Positions 22,820 through 30,661 of a stretch of DNA of 42,070 bases are shown here, in pieces. This DNA comes from Jatrophihabitans sp. (lineage in GTDB: Bacteria > Actinomycetota > Actinomycetes > Mycobacteriales > Jatrophihabitantaceae). Below the pieces are notes generated by a model. That model made no database searches. It saw only the letters and a program-made list of their open reading frames with translations, and was not told where the DNA came from. Numbering within the stretch: position 1 is the first letter of the stretch; each line of letters begins with the position of its first letter. The position numbers were made by a program, and so were the translations under genes. The DNA lies in the NCBI GenBank assembly GCA_025924515.1, contig JAICIE010000015.1, positions 1 through 42,070 of the forward strand, written 5' to 3'.

Positions 22820-23554
22820 CTATCCGAACCGCAGGGCCAGCCGGCGGTAGAGTCCCGGCGCGAAGGCGCGCAGGGCCGGCGCGACGGCCAGCCAGCGCGG
22901 GATGACCCGGCGCGGTACTTCGTCCTCGATCACGTCGACGACGGTCCGGCCGACGCGATCGGCCGCCAACATGGCCGGGATGCGCCGCTCGTAGTGCCGT
23001 TGTTTCCAGAAGTCGGTGTCCACCGCACTCGGCGCGGTCGTCGACACCGTGATGCCCCGCCGGGCGACTTCGAGGCGCAGGCTGTCGGCGTAGGTCAGCA
23101 ACCCGGACTTCGTCGCCGCGTAGACCGCCTCGTGGGCGACGGGGGTCAACCCGGCGATCGATCCGACGAAGGCGATGTGTCCGCGGCCGGCGGCGAGCAT
23201 CCCCGGCAGCACGCTCGAGGTCAGCAGCATCGGCGCGGTCAGGTTCAGCCGAACCAGCCGGTCGATGTCCTGCTCGGTCATCGCGGCGATGTCACCCGCC
23301 CAGCCGCTGCCAGCGCAGTGCACGACGATGTCGACCGGCCCGGCCTCGCACGCGACCCGCCGGGGCGCCTCCGGGTCGAGCAGGTCCGCGGTGATCGTGC
23401 GAGCACCGAGGACGTCGGCCAGGGCCCGCAGCCGCTCGCAGTCGCGTCCGTGCAGGATGACGTGCGCGCCGCGCCGCGACAGTTCGCGGGCGACTTCCGC
23501 GCCGATACCGCGGCTGGATCCCGTTACCAGGGCGATGGAGTCACGCAACCGCAT
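22820..23554 (-). CDS. SDR family oxidoreductase
   Basis: Short-chain dehydrogenase of 244 residues with TGSSRGIG (11-18) and the catalytic VGSIAGLTPVAHEAVYAATK (Ser, Tyr, Lys). The C-terminal 30 residues (PRWLAVAPALRAFAPGLYRR) are hydrophobic and basic and may anchor it to the membrane, as in SDRs acting on lipids. The ATG at 23554 lies inside the end of the deacetylase gene, a 14-bp overlap; the longer open frame upstream is a shadow of that gene. It is the last gene of the three-gene glycolipid-like unit. A lipid or sugar-lipid substrate is suggested by context only. Confidence 0.9.
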   Translation of the reverse strand: MRLRDSIALVTGSSRGIGAEVARELSRRGAHVILHGRDCERLRALADVLGARTITADLLDPEAPRRVACEAGPVDIVVHCAGSGWAGDIAAMTEQDIDRLVRLNLTAPMLLTSSVLPGMLAAGRGHIAFVGSIAGLTPVAHEAVYAATKSGLLTYADSLRLEVARRGITVSTTAPSAVDTDFWKQRHYERRIPAMLAADRVGRTVVDVIEDEVPRRVIPRWLAVAPALRAFAPGLYRRLALRFG

Positions 23555-24257
23555 GGTCGCCTCCTGGCTGCGCCGTGGTTCCGTCGACGCGGCACAGCGG
23601 CCAGCCCCGCGCCCGGCACGCCGCGACCAGCGGGTCCAGCACAGCCAGCGCCGTCCGCCACGACCCCGGTGCGGAGGTCCTGTCGCTGTCGTGCAGCAGC
23701 ACCACGCCCCCGGCCGACAGGCGTTGCGAGATCCGCTGCAGGACGGACGTCGGCGTGGCGCTCGCCGACCAGTCCGCACCGTCGGCGGTCCACAGCACTG
23801 GGGACATCCCGAGCCACCCGCCTGCGGCCAACCCGGCCCCGGTCACCACTCCGTGCGGCGGGCGCCAGTGCCGCGGACGCGTACCGCTCGCCTTGGTCAC
23901 GGCCCGCTGCGCGCGCCGGAGGTCCCCTGCCACCGCGGCCGGGCTGCGTAGGACGTGGGTGCGGTGGCTCCAGCCGTGCACGGCGATCTCGTGTCCCTCC
24001 GCCGCGATGCGCCCTGCCAGCCCGGGACTGCGGGTGACCTGTTCGCCCAGGACGAAGAAGGTCGCCGGGACCTGGAGCCTGCGCAACGCCGCCAGGAACT
24101 GCGGTGTCGACTCCGGGTCCGGGCCGTCGTCGAACGTCAGGGCGACGGACGGCCGATGCACGGCGCCGCTGAACAGTGGCCGGAACACAGGAATGCTGAG
24201 CACCGAGGGAAGCAGGTGCCCGGCGGCAGCGGTGCCGACGACCGCTCCCAGCCTCAT
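23541..24257 (-). CDS. Polysaccharide deacetylase (NodB domain, CE4)
   Basis: CE4 metal-dependent N-deacetylase of 238 residues. TFDDGPDP (Asp43, Asp44), HGWSH (His94, His98) and RPPHG (132-136) give the full base and metal-binding set, and GGVVLLHDSD carries the late His motif. The first 20-30 residues are hydrophobic (LGAVVGTAAAGHLLPSVLSI), a likely signal anchor, so it may act at or outside the membrane. The ATG overlaps the stop of the glycosyltransferase gene by 4 bp, and its end overlaps the SDR gene by 14 bp. Probable substrate: an N-acetylated sugar on a lipid made by the preceding enzyme; this is inference. Confidence 0.92.
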   Translation of the reverse strand: MRLGAVVGTAAAGHLLPSVLSIPVFRPLFSGAVHRPSVALTFDDGPDPESTPQFLAALRRLQVPATFFVLGEQVTRSPGLAGRIAAEGHEIAVHGWSHRTHVLRSPAAVAGDLRRAQRAVTKASGTRPRHWRPPHGVVTGAGLAAGGWLGMSPVLWTADGADWSASATPTSVLQRISQRLSAGGVVLLHDSDRTSAPGSWRTALAVLDPLVAACRARGWPLCRVDGTTAQPGGDHAVA

Positions 24258-25300
24258 TGCGCTGCCGACTCGGTCCGGGCCACGACGTCCATCACGACAT
24301 CGGCCGGATCCGGTCCTTCGAAGACCGGAACCCGGCCAGGGTTCGTGATCGCTGAGGCGAGCTCGTCGGGATTCCTGGCGTAGGTCGCGAACCCCGCCGC
24401 GGCCATCGCCTCGGCGTTGATGCGGCCGTGGCCGGGAAGCGGCCGGTAGAGGACGACGGGCGTGCCGCTCGCGAGAGCCTCGAAGCAGGTCTGGCCGCCG
24501 GCATTGTCGACGAGGACGTCAGCGGCGGCGAGCCACTGCGGGACATCCGTCGTCCACGGCACCGCGATGACGCCGGGCATGGAACGCACCCGGCCCTGCA
24601 GGGACCTGTCCCGCCCGCACAGGACGACCGGAAGACACCGACCCGTCGAGAGCAGCACCCGCACCGTGTCGAGCAGCCGGCCGGCCGCCCAGGATCCGCC
24701 GTTCACCACGCACAGGGCCCTGCCCTGCGGCAACTGCAGCCGCGCCCTGGCGTCGGCCCGCGTCGGCGGGTGCGCGAATTCGGGCCGCAGCACCGGCCGC
24801 ACGACCTGCACCCGGCGCGCTCCGTACCGTCGCAGGCCGTCGGCAGTGGGACCGCTGAGCACCAGGTGCAGCACCGCGCGCTCGCTGACCCAGTACGGAT
24901 GCGGGCCGGGGTCGGTGACGTAGGTCAACAGCCCGACGTCGCCGGGCCGCCCGGGCAGCAGCCGTCCGACTTGTTGCGCGGCGAGGTTGTAGGTCGCCAC
25001 CACGAGGTCGGGCTGCGTGCGCGACAGCGCAGCCGCCAGCGCGCGCTCGAAGGGCCGGCTCGAGGCGGCCATGCCCGCCTCGGCCAGCCGCGGCGCCCGC
25101 GCCCACAGCCGCATGGCGGCGTCGTAGAGCCACGGCGCGGTCGTCAGCACCCGCTGGTAGGTCCTGCGCAGCCGGTCGCCCGCGTCGCCGGCGAGCTCGA
25201 TCAGATCGGCGACCTGGCAGTCGGCCCCGCGCGCCCGGAGCCGCCGGGCGAGTTCCTCCGCGACGACCGTGTGGCCCGCGCCCATGGCCGCGCCGATCAC
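24254..25300 (-). CDS. GT28-type glycosyltransferase (MGDG-synthase-like)
   Basis: GT-B glycosyltransferase resembling monogalactosyl/processive diacylglycerol glucosyltransferases. The lipid-binding N-domain starts VIGAAMGAGHTVVAEELARR and the C-domain carries WLAAADVLVDNAGGQTCFEAL with the donor-binding Gly-Gly-Gln, then RPLPGHGRINA. The start is uncertain: between the divergent ATG at 25395 and the Gly-rich loop, the only in-frame candidates are GTG at 25300 (348 residues, used here, which clips the first strand) and ATG at 25285. It is first in the unit GT, deacetylase, SDR with overlapping ends. Likely role: adding a sugar to a lipid anchor at the inner membrane face. Confidence 0.82.
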   Translation of the reverse strand: MIGAAMGAGHTVVAEELARRLRARGADCQVADLIELAGDAGDRLRRTYQRVLTTAPWLYDAAMRLWARAPRLAEAGMAASSRPFERALAAALSRTQPDLVVATYNLAAQQVGRLLPGRPGDVGLLTYVTDPGPHPYWVSERAVLHLVLSGPTADGLRRYGARRVQVVRPVLRPEFAHPPTRADARARLQLPQGRALCVVNGGSWAAGRLLDTVRVLLSTGRCLPVVLCGRDRSLQGRVRSMPGVIAVPWTTDVPQWLAAADVLVDNAGGQTCFEALASGTPVVLYRPLPGHGRINAEAMAAAGFATYARNPDELASAITNPGRVPVFEGPDPADVVMDVVARTESAAQ

Positions 25301-25312
25301 AAGGATCTTCGG

Positions 25313-25342
25313 CGCGGGTACCGGCGAACAACCCGCGGGTAC
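25313..25342. repeat. CGCGGGTAC direct repeats 21 bp apart
   Basis: CGCGGGTAC occurs at 25313-25321 and 25334-25342, exactly 21 bp (two helical turns) apart, in the 94-bp divergent gap between the glycosyltransferase and DMT exporter genes. The second copy is part of a palindrome, ACCCGCGGGT. This is a possible tandem operator. Confidence 0.45.
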
Positions 25343-25394
25343 GGCAGCCTCGGACGGCGAGTGGCCGGCGAGCGAGAGGACGGACGGACGACCG

Positions 25395-26282
25395 ATGGAG
25401 GTGTTGGCGCTCGTGCTGGCAGCCCTGGCCGCGGGCTGCAACGCGCTGTCGAGCGTCCTCCAGCGCCGGGCGAACCGAGCCGAGTCGGAGGACGCGTCCT
25501 TCGGGCTGCGCCTGCTGGCGTCGGTCGTCCGGCGGCCGGCGTGGCTGCTCGGTCTGCTGGCGATGGTCGCCTCGTTCCTGTTGCAGGCGTCGGCGCTCGG
25601 CCTCGGGACGCTGTCGTCCGTCGAGCCGGTCCTCGCGCTGGAGTTGCCCGCGACCCTGTTGATCGCGGCCTGGCTGCTGCCGGTCGTCCTGACCGGGCGC
25701 GACTGGGCGCTGGCGACCATGATGGCCGCCGGACTCGCTGTGTTCATCACGGCGCTGTCGCCGTCGGGCGGTGATGCAGCGCACGTGTCGGATCTGCGGG
25801 TGCTCACCGCCGCCGGGTTCACCGCCTGCGGGATCGCGGTGCTCGTCGTGGCCGGCAAGGGAGGGCCCCGCCGAGCGCGGGCTGCCGCGTACGGCGCTGC
25901 AGCGGGCAGCGGTTTCGGGCTGACCGCGTCGATGCTCAAGGTGGCCGTGACCGCGTTGGCCGACGGCGGTGTCGCGGCGCTGCTGCGGACCTGGGAGACG
26001 TACGCCGCCGTAGCGGCCGGAATCGGCTCGGTCGTCCTGGTGCAAGCGGCGCTGCACGCAGGAACGCTCGTTGCCGCCCAGCCCGGTTTCACGCTGATGG
26101 ACCCGCTCGTGTCGGTCGTGTGGGGAGTCGGCGTGCTCGGCGAGCATGTCCGCACCGGCGCCGCACTCGTCTTCGCCGGGCTGGGGGCGGCGTCGGTCGT
26201 CCTGGCCGTCCTGCTCCTGGCGCGCTCACGCGCGCTCGTCGCCGACGACCGCGACCCCAGTACCGCGCAACGCACGTCCTGA
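25395..26282 (+). CDS. DMT-superfamily (EamA-like) transporter
   Basis: Integral membrane protein of 295 residues with about nine or ten hydrophobic helices arranged as two halves, typical of drug/metabolite transporters. The start MEVLALVLAALAAGCNALSS and the segment LGLGTLSSVEPVLALELPAT match actinobacterial DMT family members, with a second conserved piece AAQPGFTLMDPLVSVVWGV in the other half. The ATG at 25395 follows GAGAGGACGGACGG. It is divergent from the glycolipid-like unit and could export or flip a related product, but nothing in the sequence shows the cargo. Confidence 0.87.
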   Translation: MEVLALVLAALAAGCNALSSVLQRRANRAESEDASFGLRLLASVVRRPAWLLGLLAMVASFLLQASALGLGTLSSVEPVLALELPATLLIAAWLLPVVLTGRDWALATMMAAGLAVFITALSPSGGDAAHVSDLRVLTAAGFTACGIAVLVVAGKGGPRRARAAAYGAAAGSGFGLTASMLKVAVTALADGGVAALLRTWETYAAVAAGIGSVVLVQAALHAGTLVAAQPGFTLMDPLVSVVWGVGVLGEHVRTGAALVFAGLGAASVVLAVLLLARSRALVADDRDPSTAQRTS

Positions 26283-26315
26283 GCCTCCCCCGACCTACCA
26301 AGGTATTCTCATTCT

Positions 26316-26326
26316 GCAACTGTTGC
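26316..26326. repeat. Short palindrome in AT-richer promoter gap
   Basis: GCAAC-T-GTTGC in the 95-bp gap before the membrane-anchored protein gene, a gap clearly less GC-rich than its surroundings. A TATTCT (26304-26309) that could be a -10 element precedes it. A second palindrome, GTCCG-AA-CGGAC, lies just downstream around 26348. Confidence 0.4.
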
Positions 26327-26377
26327 GCTCTTTTCGGGTAGTGATCTGTCCGAACGGACGACGGGCAGCTCAGCGAA

Positions 26378-26968
26378 ATGGCCACCGCAGAGCAGGGACG
26401 TTCGGCCGGCACCCGGCGGGTTCCGGCCGACCCCACCCTGGGGGGAGTCAGGCCCCGACTTCCGGCCGACTCCACGCTGCGTGACGTGAGAGGGGCGAGA
26501 CGACGGGCCCTCGTTGCGCGGCGGATCGGGATCGCCGTGCTGTTCATCGTGGTCGTCTGCGGCGCAGCCGGACTGTTCGGCGTGCGGTCGGCGACGCTGT
26601 CCTCGTCTCACCAGGGCTACGAGATGACGCTGACGTATCCGCGCATCGCCCGTGCAGGTCTCGACGTGCCGTTCCGCGTACACGTCCACCATCCGGACGG
26701 ATTCTCGTCCGACCTCAGCATCGCCATCAGCAGCCACTACTTCGAGATGTTCGAGAGGCAGGGCTTCTTTCCGGAGCCAGACAGCGAGACCAACGACGGA
26801 CGATTCGTAACCCTGATCTTCTCGAAAGCACCGGGCGAGGACTTCCAGCTCGAATACGACACCTACATCCAGCCGGCCGCGCAGATCGGCAAGTCCGCCG
26901 TCGTCCAGGTGCGGGAGAAGGGCAAGGTCGTCGCGCAAACCTCCATCCACACCTGGCTGCTTCCCTGA
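26378..26968 (+). CDS. Membrane-anchored protein of unknown function, YetF partner
   Basis: Not recognised by function. The 196-residue protein has a cytoplasmic N-tail of about 45 residues, one transmembrane helix (about 50-67, IGIAVLFIVVVCGAAGLFGV) and an extracytoplasmic beta-rich domain of about 125 residues without Cys. The tail contains two copies of PAD-TL--VR (16-25 and 29-38) with a 13-residue period; at DNA level 18 of 20 bases match (26421-26440 and 26460-26479). The ATG has only a weak ribosome site. The YetF-domain gene starts 8 bp after its stop, behind GAGGA, so the two are cotranscribed and probably form one membrane complex. Confidence 0.8.
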   Translation: MATAEQGRSAGTRRVPADPTLGGVRPRLPADSTLRDVRGARRRALVARRIGIAVLFIVVVCGAAGLFGVRSATLSSSHQGYEMTLTYPRIARAGLDVPFRVHVHHPDGFSSDLSIAISSHYFEMFERQGFFPEPDSETNDGRFVTLIFSKAPGEDFQLEYDTYIQPAAQIGKSAVVQVREKGKVVAQTSIHTWLLP

Positions 26969-26975
26969 GGACGAA

Positions 26976-27452
26976 ATGGAAATCGTCTACCGCGCGCTGT
27001 TCATATTCGGCTTCCTGTGGTTCGTCACTCGGGTCACCGGCCGGGCGACCCTCGGCGAGCTGAGCACGTTCCAGCTGCTCCTGTACGTGACCATGGGCGA
27101 CCTCATCCAGCAGGCGGTGACCCAGCAGGATTACTCCGTCACGGCGAGCGTCCTCGGCATCGGCGTGTTCTCGCTGCTCACCGTCGCGGTGTCGTGGTTC
27201 AACAGCAGGTATTCCAAGCTGCGTCCGGTGACGCACGGCACCCCCGTCGTCATCGTGGAAGACGGCGAGCCACTGGTCGACACCTTGCGCAGCCTGCGGG
27301 TCAGCCTCGACGACCTCATGGCTGCGGCCAGGGCCCAGGGCATCGAGCGGTTCCGCGAGATCCGGCTCGCGGTCCTCGAGACCAACGGCACCATGTCGTT
27401 CTTCACGGGGGACGCCAAGTCGGGCGCGGGCCACCCGCCCGCGGCGGGCTGA
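26976..27452 (+). CDS. YetF/DUF421-domain membrane protein
   Basis: A 158-residue protein with two or three N-terminal transmembrane segments (residues about 5-80) and a soluble C-terminal YetF-type domain. FGFLWFVTRVTGRATLGELS followed by LLLYVTMGDLIQQAV is the conserved membrane part, and GTPVVIVEDGEPLVDTLRSL the soluble core. Bacillus members are linked to spore germination and membrane stress, but function is poorly known. The ATG is preceded by GAGGACGA overlapping the end of the upstream gene, indicating coupling. The C-terminal tail is Gly/Ala/Pro-rich and likely disordered. Confidence 0.87.
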   Translation: MEIVYRALFIFGFLWFVTRVTGRATLGELSTFQLLLYVTMGDLIQQAVTQQDYSVTASVLGIGVFSLLTVAVSWFNSRYSKLRPVTHGTPVVIVEDGEPLVDTLRSLRVSLDDLMAAARAQGIERFREIRLAVLETNGTMSFFTGDAKSGAGHPPAAG

Positions 27453-27515
27453 CGCAGCCGGCTCGGATGTGGGATCGTTTGCGGCCGTCCGCTCTCGCGT
27501 CCTGGGGAGGCCGCC

Positions 27516-28256
27516 GTGCAGGTGCAATTGCGTCACAACCCGTCGTTCACCGTCGCCCGCTGCCAACTCGCCGGAGGTGAACCGGTGCGGGTGGAGGGCG
27601 GCGCGATGATCGCGCACAGCGCCGGTGTCCAGCTCGAGGCGAAAACCGAGGGGGGCATCATGGCCGGGCTCAAGCGCAGCCTGCTCGGCGGCGGGTCCTT
27701 CTTCGTCACCACGTACACGGCCCCGCCGCAGGGCGGCTGGGTCGACGTCGCGGGCGTCCTACCCGGCGACGTGGTGCCGATCGATGTGACTCCCGACCGT
27801 CCTTTCTTCCTGCGCCGCGGCAGCTGGATCGCCAACTCCCACGGCGTGCAGATCGACACGCAGTGGGGCGGGATGGCCAACCTGTTCGGCGGGGAGGGCG
27901 GCTTCGGTTTCCGCGCCAGCGGACAGGGCGAGGCATTGGTCAGCATCTACGGCGCGATGGACATCCTCGACCTCGAGCACGGCGATCAGGTGACCATCGA
28001 CACCGGCCACGTGGTCGCCTACGAACTCACCGTCCGGTTCTCGATGCGCCGAGCCGCGCAAGGACGCTCCATCCAGTCGATGAAAACCGGCGAGGGCTGG
28101 GTCTTCGACTTCTGGGGACCCGGCCGTGTGCTGCTGCAATCGCGAAATCCCGACTCGTTCCAGCAGTGGGTCGCGGCCGCAGTGCCCGGCGAATCGCCTC
28201 GGGAGGGGCTCGGCGGACTCGGCGGCCTGGGCGGCCTGGGCGGCTTCGGCAGGTGA
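27516..28256 (+). CDS. AIM24/TIGR00266-family protein
   Basis: A 246-residue beta-rich protein of the AIM24 family (PF01987). Conserved elements are VRVEGGAMIAHSAGVQLEAK, LGGGSFFVTTYTAP and GGWVDVAGVLPGDVVPIDV, then FLRRGSWIANSHGVQID. Yeast AIM24 is mitochondrial; bacterial members have no settled role. The GTG start follows GGGGAGG. The last 15 residues are a glycine-leucine repeat, LGGLGGLGGLGGFGR, encoded by near-perfect 9-bp units. It ends 4 bp from the convergent FUSC-like gene. Confidence 0.9.
   Translation: MQVQLRHNPSFTVARCQLAGGEPVRVEGGAMIAHSAGVQLEAKTEGGIMAGLKRSLLGGGSFFVTTYTAPPQGGWVDVAGVLPGDVVPIDVTPDRPFFLRRGSWIANSHGVQIDTQWGGMANLFGGEGGFGFRASGQGEALVSIYGAMDILDLEHGDQVTIDTGHVVAYELTVRFSMRRAAQGRSIQSMKTGEGWVFDFWGPGRVLLQSRNPDSFQQWVAAAVPGESPREGLGGLGGLGGLGGFGR
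28209..28253 (+). repeat. 9-bp tandem repeat coding Leu-Gly-Gly
   Basis: Five consecutive 9-bp units of the type CTSGGCGGC, two identical (CTGGGCGGC), directly before the stop codon of the AIM24 gene. It is a likely site of length change by replication slippage. Confidence 0.85.
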
Positions 28257-28260
28257 TCGG

Positions 28261-29544
28261 TCAGGGCGCGCGGCGGCGTGGACGCGTGAGCGGCGGCCGC
28301 TCCTGCACGACCCGGCGAGTCGTCGAGCGCAGCCGCTCGGCCGCGTAGGCGCCGGGCCGGCGGGCCGCCTCCGCCTCGCGCCGCCGCTGCTCCCGGCGGC
28401 GGGCGCGTTCCTCGACGTCGAGCTCGGCGAGGACGCGCTCGATCCCCGCGAGCAGCGAACCGTGCAGCTGCCACTGGCCGGGAGCGGCGCGGGGGTCCAC
28501 GAGCAGCAGTTCGGTGAGCCGCACCCGCGCCTCCCGGACCGCGTCGAGCGCACCGGCGAGCTCGGCGTTGTGCGGCTCGCCGGCTTCGTCCACTTCTGCG
28601 CGGATGAGCGCGCCGAAGGAGCGCACCGACTCCGCGAGATCGGCCATGAGGACGCCGAGCGCCTCGCGCAGGTCGTCGTCCTGAAACTCGTCGGGAATCC
28701 TGTCGACCTCGACGTCGCTCGCGAGCGCGCCGACACGGTCCGCGATCGACCGGAACACCGCCCGCAGCGCCACCGCCGAGTGTTCGAGCGAGTCCAGCCC
28801 GCTGCGCAGGTCGGGCATGGTGTCCGGCGTGCCCATGGCCCGTGGGTTCAACCGGCGACTGCGGACGGCCTCGGTGAGCGTCCGGTCGACACGGTCGATC
28901 GCCGTCGTCACCTGCCGGGACTCGTCCAGCCAGCCGCGCACGTCGTCGAGCGTGGGCTGGTGCTCCATCAGCGACTCGGAGACGCGGTCGAGCAAGGACG
29001 CGAGGCGCCTGGCGAAGCGCTCGACCGCGGCGCCGGCGCTGCGGCTCTGCACGGCCGGCGGAAACATCACGTTGACGAGCAGGCCGACGACGGCGCCGAT
29101 CACCGTTTCGGCGACGCGGTCGGCCGCCTGCACTCCCGCGCCGCCCACGGCGAGGATCAGCATGGCGCTGATCGGCACTTCGAGCAGGTGCGGTCCGAGC
29201 CGGAGCACCTGACCCAACAGGATCGACGCCGCGATGATCGCCGCCAGGCTCCACCAGGCGAACGGGACGAACGTCGAGAACACGATCGCGACCGCCACGC
29301 CTGCGACCACGCTGACGATCCGGCGCACCGTGTCAGTGACCGTTCCGACCAGCGTCACCTGCACGATGAGCAGCGCGGTGAGCGCGGCCGTCACCGGGCG
29401 TCGGTCGGCCACGAACGGAAGCGCGACGAGATAGGACGCGGTCGACGCGCCGGTGAGCCGGAGCGCGCGGCTGACCGCCTTCGGTCCGCGCTCGCGCACG
29501 TCGGCAAGGTGGACGGGAATCAGCTCCCGAGGATGGCTGGACAC
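28261..29544 (-). CDS. FUSC-like aromatic acid exporter family membrane protein
   Basis: A 427-residue protein with an N-terminal membrane half (six hydrophobic segments up to about residue 150, including VTAALTALLIVQVTLVGTV and ISAMLILAVGGAGVQAADRV) and a long helical cytoplasmic half rich in Arg, Glu and Leu. This layout and the repeated hydrophobic pattern fit the FUSC/ArAE group of putative exporters. The GTG at 29544 has GGAAGGG upstream; the longer open frame overlaps the next gene. The C-terminus is very basic (RRREQRRREAEAARR). The substrate is unknown. It is convergent with the AIM24 gene. Confidence 0.83.
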   Translation of the reverse strand: MSSHPRELIPVHLADVRERGPKAVSRALRLTGASTASYLVALPFVADRRPVTAALTALLIVQVTLVGTVTDTVRRIVSVVAGVAVAIVFSTFVPFAWWSLAAIIAASILLGQVLRLGPHLLEVPISAMLILAVGGAGVQAADRVAETVIGAVVGLLVNVMFPPAVQSRSAGAAVERFARRLASLLDRVSESLMEHQPTLDDVRGWLDESRQVTTAIDRVDRTLTEAVRSRRLNPRAMGTPDTMPDLRSGLDSLEHSAVALRAVFRSIADRVGALASDVEVDRIPDEFQDDDLREALGVLMADLAESVRSFGALIRAEVDEAGEPHNAELAGALDAVREARVRLTELLLVDPRAAPGQWQLHGSLLAGIERVLAELDVEERARRREQRRREAEAARRPGAYAAERLRSTTRRVVQERPPLTRPRRRAP

Positions 29545-29624
29545 CGTCGACCCTTCCGCGCCTCCGTGTTCCCCGACCGGCTGACCCCGACCGTAGTCAA
29601 CGGGCGGACCGAAGCCCCGCAGCC

Positions 29625-30077
29625 CTACGGTGCGAGCCGCGGCGCCGGGTCCGGCCGGCCGCCGTCGGCGACGGCGGCTGCAGCCTGCTCGGCCCAGGCG
29701 CACAGGTCCGCGACCGGCACGCCGTACGGCGGCTGCTCCCGGTAGGCGGCGATCGAGCAGGCGCCTCGACGCAGCAGCGCGGCGGCGCCCCGGCGGTTGC
29801 CGCGCTCGGCGTGCGTCAGCCCGACGGCGAGTTGCGCCAGACCGCGCCACAGCTCCCGCTCGTCGGGCAGCGCCGACTTCCAGGCGTCCTCGAGCACCTC
29901 GTGGGCCGCGAACGGGAACCCCGTGTCGAGGAGGTGCTGCGCCTCGGCCAGGGACTGCGGTGGCGTGCGGAGCACGCCTTCGGGAACCGGCGGAGAACCG
30001 TCGCTGCCGTACGGGAGCGGTCGGCCGAGCCGGTCGCGGGGGCGGGTGTTGCGCCGCGGTCGCGGAGTGGATGGCAC
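29625..30077 (-). CDS. DUF309 family protein
   Basis: A 150-residue protein with the DUF309 signature: LLDTGFPFAAHEVLEDAWK, then ELWRGLAQLAVGLTHAERGN and GAAALLRRG. The His-Glu of AAHEVLE and the following Trp are the conserved core of this helical domain. The GTG at 30077 is supported by AGGAGGA (30081-30087) on the minus strand. The first 30 residues are Arg/Pro-rich and probably disordered. Function unknown; some members are near metal or heme genes elsewhere, but nothing here adds to that. Confidence 0.87.
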   Translation of the reverse strand: MPSTPRPRRNTRPRDRLGRPLPYGSDGSPPVPEGVLRTPPQSLAEAQHLLDTGFPFAAHEVLEDAWKSALPDERELWRGLAQLAVGLTHAERGNRRGAAALLRRGACSIAAYREQPPYGVPVADLCAWAEQAAAAVADGGRPDPAPRLAP

Positions 30078-30245
30078 GGATCCTCCTGTGCAGCGCCTAC
30101 GGACTCGCTCTCGAGGATGGACTCTGCGGGCCTGGGCGTGATGGACTGAGGGCACCCGACGGCTGGCGACCTGCCGGCACGGCGGGTCGCTCGTGGCCGC
30201 ACCGCCGGCCGCCCGCGACCGCTCCGGATCGAGAAGGCGGCCGCA

Positions 30246-30572
30246 ATGCCCGCTTCTGTTCTCCCCTTCGAGGCGAGTCTCTCCCCCGAGCCCGGCGGAA
30301 CCCGCATCAACGTCTCCGGCGAGGTCGACCTCACCACCGCGCCCCACCTGCGCGGGCTGCTGCGCCAGGCGACCCGGTCGGCGAACGGTCCGGTCGAGGT
30401 CGATCTCAGCTCCGTGAGCTTCTGCGACGCCAGCTGCGTGAACGCGCTGGTCGGCGCCCGAAGCGCCTTGTCGTCGCTGGGACGGCAGCTGGTGCTCCTC
30501 AACGTGCCGACGCAGATTCGGCGGGTGCTGGTGCTGGCCTCCGGTAGGACGCTGTTCGAGCCGACCTGCTGA
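30246..30572 (+). CDS. STAS-domain anti-sigma factor antagonist-like protein
   Basis: A 108-residue single STAS domain. INVSGEVDLTTAPHLRGLL is the first half of the fold and VDLSSVSFCDASCVNALVGA the loop with the Ser that is phosphorylated in SpoIIAA/RsbV-like proteins (DAS). It would switch an anti-sigma kinase partner, but no such kinase or sigma factor gene is in the window. The ATG follows GAGAAGG. It is divergent from the DUF309 gene across a 168-bp gap containing two copies of GATGGACT (30116 and 30140). Confidence 0.88.
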   Translation: MPASVLPFEASLSPEPGGTRINVSGEVDLTTAPHLRGLLRQATRSANGPVEVDLSSVSFCDASCVNALVGARSALSSLGRQLVLLNVPTQIRRVLVLASGRTLFEPTC

Positions 30573-30587
30573 CCGGCCGCGGCCGGT
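30572..30587 (+). terminator. Perfect 16-bp palindrome after the STAS gene
   Basis: ACCGGCCGCGGCCGGT, beginning on the last base of the STAS stop codon. It can form a 6-bp GC stem with a CGCG loop and lies between convergent genes, so it is probably a bidirectional terminator. Confidence 0.6.
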
Positions 30588-30661
30588 TGGACGGTCCGGC
30601 GGCAGGTGAACCGCGGCGTGTCGCCCTGCTCCCGCTCCACCGGCGCCGGAACCAGCCTCGC

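Noticed and set aside
28126-29745. A 539-codon plus-strand open frame
   Set aside because: Antisense to the FUSC-like gene, with no motif and His/Arg-rich composition typical of shadows.
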